Shown here one piece after another: positions 1-4,832 of a DNA stretch of 6,353 nucleotides (the first letter of the stretch is position 1; each line of letters starts with the position of its first letter). A program made the translations under genes and the position numbers. The notes under the pieces are model-generated. The model was not told the origin of the DNA. It saw nothing but the letters and a program-made list of their open reading frames with translations, and ran no database searches. This DNA is from Oscillospiraceae bacterium (GTDB lineage: Bacteria > Bacillota > Clostridia > Oscillospirales > Ruminococcaceae). The stretch spans positions 1 through 6,353 of the forward strand of contig JAEDNF010000097.1 in the NCBI GenBank assembly GCA_016302655.1, given 5' to 3'.

Positions 1-38
1 ATTCTATCACACATTGTCGGTTTTTGCAATAGCGGAGT

Positions 39-965
39 TTATTTTTCCTTTACGGAGAAAATCATCGATATTATGCCGCAGAGTATGCCGCCGACAGGGA
101 AAACCACCCAGCCTATGTTCCACAGCTCTCCGAGAAATCCCATAAGCAAAAAGGCAATAACTGCCGTCAGCATTACGGCTGTGCAAATTGCCGAAACGAG
201 CTTCTCACGGGGAGTCTTATCGGGATTGTTCTCCTTGTTATAGCTTTCAATATCGTATTTTGAATACTGCATACCGGCGTAAATAAATATCGGTGCCGCA
301 ACAGTAACGCATACGATAAGCGGAAGAGCGACAAGTGTGCCGAAATTATCCTCGCTCATATTCTCGGGTGTACTAAAGCCGCCGAGTATAACTACTATTA
401 TTACTCCGACAAGCACTATTACGGTAGCTGTTGCGATAAGTACAGGGAACTTTCTGCGGAACTTATTTTTCTGCTGATCTGTGTAAAACGGAACGATATT
501 CGGATTATCCTTTACAAACTGACCGTGTCTTATTCCGCCTACTATAAATATTGCCGCACCTATTGCCACAAACAGCAGGAATATGCCTACAAAAACCGTT
601 GAAAGCTGCTGTGTACCCTCTTTTCCCGACAGATCCGCAAACAGTCCGCTAAGCAGCAGCATAAGCGACAGACCGGTCAGAACAACCGCTGTGCCTGCAC
701 ATATTGCCGCAGTAAACCTGTTCATCTCCTTGTCGTAGCCTGCGTTATCGCTTGCAAAGCTATCCTCCGCATTGCCTTTTATCAGCTCGTCAAGAGTACA
801 GCCGAATCTTTCGCTGAGCGTTATCAGCTTGTCGGTTTCGGGGAACGCCTGATCCGATTCCCATTTTGATATTGTCTGACGGGATACTCCCATAACATCT
901 GCAAGTCCCTCCTGAGTGAGAGAATTTTTCTTGCGATAAAATTGTATGTTGCTTCCTAAGCTCAT
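39..965 (-). CDS. XRE-family helix-turn-helix regulator with multi-pass membrane domain
   Basis: This 308-residue protein probably binds DNA while anchored in the membrane. Residues about 5-62 form a Cro/C1-type HTH (HTH_3): the pattern LTQEGLADVMGVSRQTISKWE (first helix of the motif near 16-26, recognition helix near 27-37) is typical, and it ends in the common TLDELIKG signature at 57-64. After a short polar linker there are about six hydrophobic segments, near 84-108, 121-145, 174-198, 209-231, 256-279 and 283-303, separated by charged loops. The ATG at 965-963 is preceded by AAAGGA (974-979) at 8-base spacing, which supports this start. The gene has its own probable promoter and a palindrome upstream, so autoregulation is plausible. 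HTH plus membrane-domain proteins of this layout are common in Firmicutes, but their signals are mostly unknown. The target genes cannot be told from the sequence. The HTH call is very secure; the sensory role is inference. Confidence 0.9.
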   Translation of the reverse strand: MSLGSNIQFYRKKNSLTQEGLADVMGVSRQTISKWESDQAFPETDKLITLSERFGCTLDELIKGNAEDSFASDNAGYDKEMNRFTAAICAGTAVVLTGLSLMLLLSGLFADLSGKEGTQQLSTVFVGIFLLFVAIGAAIFIVGGIRHGQFVKDNPNIVPFYTDQQKNKFRRKFPVLIATATVIVLVGVIIVVILGGFSTPENMSEDNFGTLVALPLIVCVTVAAPIFIYAGMQYSKYDIESYNKENNPDKTPREKLVSAICTAVMLTAVIAFLLMGFLGELWNIGWVVFPVGGILCGIISMIFSVKEK

Positions 966-973
966 ATATTTTT

Positions 974-979
974 TCCTTT
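974..979 (-). promoter_or_regulatory. Ribosome binding site of the XRE regulator gene
   Basis: The minus strand reads AAAGGA followed by 8 A/T-rich bases and then ATG. This fits the start at 965 and makes the second in-frame start options unnecessary. Confidence 0.7.
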
Positions 980-1013
980 CCGCACAGATTGTTTCTCTTT
1001 CTGTGCCGCCCCA

Positions 1014-1043
1014 AATATATCACAGCACAGCTTGTAAAGTCTA
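1014..1043 (-). promoter_or_regulatory. Probable promoter of the XRE regulator gene
   Basis: On the minus strand a TAGACT (1038-1043, four of six matches to TTGACA) is followed after 18 bases by TATATT (1014-1019, five of six matches to TATAAT). Transcription would begin near 1007 and give a leader of about 40 bases before the ATG at 965. The -35 match is weak, as is common for a regulated promoter. The -35 element lies inside the inverted repeat at 1032-1046. This is inferred from consensus only. Confidence 0.5.
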
Positions 1044-1046
1044 CAA
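1032..1046. promoter_or_regulatory. Inverted repeat TTGTA-N5-TACAA, candidate operator
   Basis: A perfect 5-base inverted repeat (TTGTA, 5-base spacer, TACAA) covers the predicted -35 region of the XRE regulator gene. HTH regulators of this class bind as dimers to short palindromes in their own promoters, so an operator is a reasonable inference. One arm plus part of the spacer, TGTAAAGT (1033-1040), recurs at 1074-1081, 41 bases away, as a possible second half-site. The arms are short, and chance occurrence in A/T-rich DNA is possible. Confidence 0.35.
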
Positions 1047-1082
1047 ACTTTGTGTTGCTTTTGAATATTTTTATGTAAAGTT

Positions 1083-1113
1083 GCGGTTGCATCCGCATAG
1101 CAATGCGGTTTTT
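1083..1113 (+). terminator. Terminator-like hairpin with T-run on the plus strand, no obvious gene
   Basis: CCGCAT (1093-1098) pairs with ATGCGG (1103-1108) across the loop AGCA and is followed on the plus strand by five T (1109-1113). GCGG at 1083-1086 could pair instead with CCGC at 1093-1096, so two exclusive foldings exist. No plus-strand gene that I can support lies upstream. On the minus strand the hairpin sits upstream of the predicted XRE promoter, so it is not in that gene's leader unless a farther promoter is used. It could end a small plus-strand RNA, or stop antisense transcripts, or be chance. Confidence 0.3.
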
Positions 1114-1143
1114 CGGTATTATAAAAATGACGGTATTGCAAAT

Positions 1144-1177
1144 AAGGGACTTGCAATAAGTGTAACGCAAGTCCCTT
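1144..1177 (-). terminator. Rho-independent terminator after the flippase-like gene
   Basis: AAGGGACTTGC (1144-1154) and GCAAGTCCCTT (1167-1177) form a perfect 11-base-pair stem with a 12-base loop. It begins 9 bases past the stop codon of the membrane protein gene. In the minus direction the stem is followed by a modest T-rich stretch (TTATTT). In the plus direction it ends in TTTT, so it could work both ways. It separates the membrane protein gene from the XRE regulator gene. Confidence 0.8.
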
Positions 1178-1185
1178 TTCTGAGC

Positions 1186-2298
1186 TTATTCTATACTGCT
1201 TTCTTTCATTTCTTCCTCGGTAAGAGCAAGAGTCGATTTATCCGGTACGCTTACATTCATAAATTTTCCTACAAACAGCGATAAAATCAAACCGACAATT
1301 ATAGGAAGATAGAATGTGAGGAAACGCCATATAAAAGTCGATATACCGACAAATTTGTTGCCCTCTCCGTCAACGAATATCTTGCTGAAGAACAGAGTAT
1401 AACTTCCTTCCGCCGCTCCCAAAGCTCCCGGCAGAGGCATAAATGCGGATATCATAAGAACAAACGCCTGACAGGATATTATCGTGAAATAGTCCGTACC
1501 CGAAAGTCCGAAGCCGATATAAATGATAAACGAAATGGAGAAATATGCGGTAAGCTGAATGATATTATATATTATCAGGCGAACAATAAGCAGGGGTTTT
1601 TTCTTGATAAAGACGAAATTATCGTGGTATTCATCGATGATTTTTTCAACCGCCTCAATTTTTGCCTGCTTATCTTCCTCGCTCTTTATAAAGCGAAGTT
1701 TGAAAATATGTATCTTAGAAATCAGCTTTACCGCCCAGACAGCGAGCTTCTTGACGGGCTTTTTGAAGAACGCCAGCATAAACAGAAGTATAATTACTAT
1801 TGTATTGATGATAAAGCCGAAAACTACAAGTGCCATAAGCGGCGCATAATCCGACGAAAAGGTGCTGAACCGTGCAAAGAGTATTACCGCCGAATAACAC
1901 GTAAGCACAAACTGATACATAATAAACTTGCTGAGAAGTGCCGTCATAGCGTGAGACATAGGCACACCGAATTTGGTGAAATAATACACCTGCATAGGCT
2001 GACCGCCTGTTGACGACGGTGTTATGCAGTTGAAATACTGACCGAGCAGAGCCACCATAAACGTCCTGCTGAATTTTGCCTGTGGATATGTAGTGCGAAG
2101 CGAAGCGTGTACGCCTATCGCCTCAAACGCCCAGTATATCACCATCAGAAGCACTGCAAGAAGCAGAGCGCCGACATTTATCTTTTGTATAGAATTTATC
2201 AGATTGTCAAATCCGTCTACGAAATAGACATAAAAAATCATAAATACAAAAGCGATAGCGCAGATAATCAGATTGAGTTTATTGCTTTTTTTCTTCAT
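1186..2298 (-). CDS. Lysylphosphatidylglycerol synthase transmembrane-domain family protein (flippase-like, UPF0104/YbhN type)
   Basis: This is a 370-residue integral membrane protein with about seven or eight hydrophobic segments, roughly at 9-27, 41-62, 78-95, 121-143, 152-178, 237-262, 270-290 and 325-350. A charged cytoplasmic-type loop lies near 199-235. Two motifs identify the family: TPSSTGGQP at 93-101, in the first conserved polar re-entrant region, and PLPGALGAAEG at 288-298, in the second. These match the flippase half of MprF, but the soluble C-terminal aminoacyl-transferase domain is absent, so the protein is unlikely to make lysyl-PG by itself. Known relatives are thought to move lipids or lipid-linked sugars across the membrane; the substrate here cannot be named. 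The ATG at 2298 has GAGGT (2306-2310) 7 bases upstream. The gene has its own promoter and terminator, so it is not part of the glycogen operon. The family call is secure and the function is open. Confidence 0.88.
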   Translation of the reverse strand: MKKKSNKLNLIICAIAFVFMIFYVYFVDGFDNLINSIQKINVGALLLAVLLMVIYWAFEAIGVHASLRTTYPQAKFSRTFMVALLGQYFNCITPSSTGGQPMQVYYFTKFGVPMSHAMTALLSKFIMYQFVLTCYSAVILFARFSTFSSDYAPLMALVVFGFIINTIVIILLFMLAFFKKPVKKLAVWAVKLISKIHIFKLRFIKSEEDKQAKIEAVEKIIDEYHDNFVFIKKKPLLIVRLIIYNIIQLTAYFSISFIIYIGFGLSGTDYFTIISCQAFVLMISAFMPLPGALGAAEGSYTLFFSKIFVDGEGNKFVGISTFIWRFLTFYLPIIVGLILSLFVGKFMNVSVPDKSTLALTEEEMKESSIE

Positions 2299-2305
2299 TA
2301 ATTAT

Positions 2306-2310
2306 ACCTC
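2306..2310 (-). promoter_or_regulatory. Ribosome binding site of the flippase-like gene
   Basis: The minus strand reads GAGGT, 7 bases before the ATG at 2298, which supports that start. Confidence 0.7.
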
Positions 2311-2366
2311 AGAACAGATATTACAGGAATTTTCACCACATCATCCCATTTTACATAACATATAAC

Positions 2367-2395
2367 ATTATACAATTTGGATACCTGTTTGTCAA
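2367..2395 (-). promoter_or_regulatory. Perfect-consensus SigA-type promoter of the flippase-like gene
   Basis: On the minus strand TTGACA (2390-2395) and TATAAT (2367-2372) are both exact consensus and are separated by exactly 17 bases. Transcription would start near 2360, giving a leader of about 60 bases before the ATG at 2298. The -35 box lies only a few bases past the T-rich tail of the glg terminator. This indicates an independent and probably strong, constitutive unit. Confidence 0.88.
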
Positions 2396-2400
2396 TGTGA

Positions 2401-2440
2401 AAAAAGACGAAAAAAGAGAGCCGTATATCACGACTCTCTT
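2401..2440 (-). terminator. Rho-independent terminator of the glg operon
   Basis: AAGAGAG (2434-2440 read on the minus strand) pairs with CTCTCTT (2414-2420 read on the minus strand). After one mismatch the stem can extend by three more pairs. The hairpin is followed by a run of T, a short break, and a second run of T. It lies 26 bases beyond the glgD stop codon. Confidence 0.88.
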
Positions 2441-2466
2441 ATTATATCATATTTTGTTAAATTAAG

Positions 2467-3588
2467 TTAAACAGTTGCGCCCTTATTTACAAATACGGGA
2501 TAGGACTCTGTGCCGGCAAGTGAACGGTACTCGCTGATAGAAACATTCTTATCTGTGATAACGAAGTTCATCTCTGCCTTTGCTCCGACATAAGTATCCT
2601 GCATAAGAATACAGTTCTTGACCTTAGCGCCCTTTTCTACCTTAACGCCTCTGAACAGAACGCAGTTTTCAACCGTTCCCTCGATTATACAGCCGTCTGC
2701 AACAAGAGAGTTCTTGACATCGGCGTCAATACCGTACTTTGCGGGAGCGTCGTCTCTTACCTTTGTGTAGATAGGTGCGTCGCTCATAAACAGCTCGTCT
2801 CTGAGTGACTTGTCAACAAGGCTCATATTGCTCTTGAAGTATGTATCCATGCTGTCTATCTGTGAGAAAGGTCTGTCGTACTTGTATCCGAGCACCTTTA
2901 TATCGTGCAGTCTCTTCTGAAGCACATCGACTTCAAAGCTGTAGAGATTGCGGCTCTCGGCGTCACGGATAACATCAAGCAGGAAATCCTTTCTTACTAC
3001 AAACATATTGAGGCTGACATTGTGCTCGCCGCTTATCTCGGGGCGTACAAGAACATCATATACCACATTGTCCGAGTTAACAGCAAGAACCGTCTTTGTC
3101 ATAGTCTGCTCGGTCGTAAATGTACCTCTGCCGTAAACAACGGTTATATCTGCGCCGTTTTTCTCGTGGAAATCGATAATAGGACGGTAATCGATATTTG
3201 CTACAACATCGGTATCGGAAAGAAGCACATACTCTGCGTTTGAGCTTTCTATAAAGGGCTTAACCTGTGCTAAAGCCTCAAGTCTGCCTCTGTAAAGCGC
3301 ATTGCTGTTTCCGTAAGGAGGAAGCAGATGCATACCGCCTGTCTTTCTGGAAAGATCCCACTCATCGCCCGAACCGAGATGATCCATCAGCGATAAATAA
3401 TTATCCTTAGTGATAATGCCGACATTGTCTATATCGCTGTTAACCATATTGGACAGCGGGAAATCTATCATTCTGTATCTGCCGCCGAAAGGCACGCTTG
3501 CAAGTGTGCGCTGTTTTGTAAGGTCGGCAACGCTTGTTTCATGCATATTTGCAAATATCAAGCCCAGTACATTTGCCATATTAGCCAT
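2467..3588 (-). CDS. glgD: GlgD, non-catalytic or regulatory ADP-glucose pyrophosphorylase paralogue
   Basis: This 373-residue protein is homologous to GlgC: SVPFGGRYRMIDFPLSN (31-47) matches the GlgC core, and a left-handed beta-helix of hexapeptide-like repeats fills about 285-352. It lacks the GGQGSRL nucleotide-binding loop; that region reads LGLIFANMHETSVADLTKQR (8-27), as usual for GlgD. The GlgC motif SGDHIY is replaced by SDTDVV (124-129), and the EKP motif holding the sugar-phosphate-binding Lys reads VRP (181-183). In Firmicutes, GlgD associates with GlgC in a mixed tetramer and modulates its activity; that role is taken from the family. An in-frame ATG exists at 3615, overlapping the glgC end. 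The start at 3588 is preferred because AAGGAG (3598-3603) lies 9 bases upstream and because the protein then begins at the family's usual point. It is the last gene of the operon, 19 bases after glgC. Confidence 0.93.
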   Translation of the reverse strand: MANMANVLGLIFANMHETSVADLTKQRTLASVPFGGRYRMIDFPLSNMVNSDIDNVGIITKDNYLSLMDHLGSGDEWDLSRKTGGMHLLPPYGNSNALYRGRLEALAQVKPFIESSNAEYVLLSDTDVVANIDYRPIIDFHEKNGADITVVYGRGTFTTEQTMTKTVLAVNSDNVVYDVLVRPEISGEHNVSLNMFVVRKDFLLDVIRDAESRNLYSFEVDVLQKRLHDIKVLGYKYDRPFSQIDSMDTYFKSNMSLVDKSLRDELFMSDAPIYTKVRDDAPAKYGIDADVKNSLVADGCIIEGTVENCVLFRGVKVEKGAKVKNCILMQDTYVGAKAEMNFVITDKNVSISEYRSLAGTESYPVFVNKGATV

Positions 3589-3597
3589 TTGTTTATT

Positions 3598-3605
3598 CTC
3601 CTTCC
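3598..3605 (-). promoter_or_regulatory. Ribosome binding site that decides the glgD start
   Basis: The minus strand reads GGAAGGAG, which ends 9 bases before the ATG at 3588. An ATG at 3615 lies upstream of this site, so the site cannot serve it. The site occupies part of the 19-base gap between glgC and glgD. Confidence 0.85.
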
Positions 3606-3607
3606 GT

Positions 3608-4813
3608 TCACACATTCTCAGAGATCATAGCCTTAGGCTTTATCTCTGCATTGTCGCATACCGTCACACCGTGTCCTACAACCGCAACGCCCCATGTGTC
3701 CTTATCTACTATAGACTCGGGTCTTGCGCCTATCTTTGCGTTCTCGCCTATGACGCAGTCCTCGCCGATAATGGCGTATTCAACCACTGCGCCCTTCTTT
3801 ATGGTGGTATTCGGCATTATGATACTGTCACGGACTACTGCGCCCGGCTCTATCGTTACTCCGGCAAACAGTACAGAGAAGTCGATAAGTCCTTCTATGT
3901 TGCAGCCGTCGGATATCAGAGAATTCTGTATAACGCTCTCGGGGCTTGCGTAATGAGGAGGCATTACGGGGTTTCTCGAATAGATCTTCCATCTTGAATC
4001 GTGCAGATCAAGCGGAACATTGGGGTCAAGCAGATCCATATTTGCTTCCCATAAGCTGTCGATAGTTCCGACATCCTTCCAGTAGCCGTCAAAGTGATAA
4101 GCAACGAGCTTATTGCCCTCTGCAAGCATTGCAGGGATAATGTTCTTACCGAAGTCCTTGCTTGCGCCTTCATCGTTTTCGTTTGCTATGAGATGCTTCT
4201 TCAGATTCTGCCATGAGAATATGTAAACACCCATAGAAGCAAGGTTTGACTTGGGCTGTGCAGGCTTCTCCGCAAATTCAAATATAACATCATTCTCATC
4301 GGCGCTCATAATTCCGAAACGGGGAGCTTCTTCCCACGGTACCTCAAGCACCGCAATAGTTGCGTCTGCATTGTGCGCCTTATGGAATTCCAGCATCTTG
4401 TTGTAATTCATCTTGTAGATGTGGTCGCCCGAAAGGATAGCAACATATTCGGGATTATATCTGTCTATAAAGCTGATGTTCTGGTAGATCGCATTCGCCG
4501 TACCTTCATACCACGACTTGCCCACCGATGACTCATAAGGAGGGAGAACATGAACTCCTCCGTGTACTCTGTCAAGTCCCCAAGGGTGACCGTTTCCTAT
4601 GTATTCGTTCAGTACGAGCGGCTGATACTGCGTAAGTACGCCTACCGTATCGATACCGCTGTTAACGCAGTTTGAAAGCGGAAAATCGATTATTCTGTAC
4701 TTACCGCCGTAAGGAACGGCAGGCTTAGCCATATCCTTGGTCAGAGCATAGAGTCGGCTGCCCTGGCCGCCTGCGAGCAGCATTGCCACGCATTCCTTCT
4801 TTACATGTTTCAT
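3608..4813 (-). CDS. glgC: Glucose-1-phosphate adenylyltransferase (ADP-glucose pyrophosphorylase), catalytic subunit
   Basis: GlgC makes ADP-glucose and pyrophosphate from ATP and glucose 1-phosphate, the committing step of bacterial glycogen synthesis in the cytoplasm. The 401-residue protein has all expected motifs: AGGQGSRL (14-21) for nucleotide binding, [20 protein letters not shown] (29-48), WYEGTANA (101-108), SGDHIY (128-133) with the catalytic Asp at about 130, EKP (182-184) with the glucose-1-phosphate-binding Lys at 183, and [16 protein letters not shown] (247-262). A C-terminal left-handed beta-helix spans about 295-395. The length is normal for Firmicutes. The ATG at 4813 has GGAGG (4823-4827) 9 bases upstream; a second ATG ten codons in has no such site. 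It lies between glgB and glgD with 19-base gaps, and with GlgD probably forms a heteromeric enzyme. Allosteric effectors cannot be read from the sequence. Confidence 0.97.
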   Translation of the reverse strand: MKHVKKECVAMLLAGGQGSRLYALTKDMAKPAVPYGGKYRIIDFPLSNCVNSGIDTVGVLTQYQPLVLNEYIGNGHPWGLDRVHGGVHVLPPYESSVGKSWYEGTANAIYQNISFIDRYNPEYVAILSGDHIYKMNYNKMLEFHKAHNADATIAVLEVPWEEAPRFGIMSADENDVIFEFAEKPAQPKSNLASMGVYIFSWQNLKKHLIANENDEGASKDFGKNIIPAMLAEGNKLVAYHFDGYWKDVGTIDSLWEANMDLLDPNVPLDLHDSRWKIYSRNPVMPPHYASPESVIQNSLISDGCNIEGLIDFSVLFAGVTIEPGAVVRDSIIMPNTTIKKGAVVEYAIIGEDCVIGENAKIGARPESIVDKDTWGVAVVGHGVTVCDNAEIKPKAMISENV

Positions 4814-4821
4814 AAATCAGT

Positions 4822-4827
4822 TCCTCC
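4822..4827 (-). promoter_or_regulatory. Ribosome binding site of glgC
   Basis: The minus strand reads GGAGGA, 8 bases before the ATG at 4813, within the 19-base gap after the glgB stop codon. Confidence 0.8.
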
Positions 4828-4832
4828 GTAAT

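Noticed and set aside
962..1156. A 64-codon minus-strand frame whose stop overlaps the XRE regulator ATG (ATGA arrangement).
   Set aside because: It would start with TTG inside the terminator hairpin at 1144-1177, has no ribosome binding site, runs through the promoter and palindrome of the next gene, and has an unlikely protein composition.
790..1170. A 126-codon minus-strand frame overlapping the start of the XRE regulator gene.
   Set aside because: It is in a different frame from a clear HTH coding region and starts within the terminator stem.
946..1284. A 112-codon plus-strand frame across the gap between the XRE regulator and the flippase-like gene.
   Set aside because: It overlaps both genes, crosses two hairpins, has no ribosome binding site, and its product looks like a translated non-coding region.
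2299..2366. A possible riboswitch or leader peptide in the leader of the flippase-like gene.
   Set aside because: The leader is only about 60 bases and A/T-rich, and shows no convincing stem or known aptamer pattern. A five-codon ATG-to-TAA frame in it has no ribosome binding site.
3410..3997. A 195-codon plus-strand frame opposite glgD and glgC.
   Set aside because: It is antisense to two strongly conserved genes, with no ribosome binding site or recognisable protein features. It is a reading-frame shadow.
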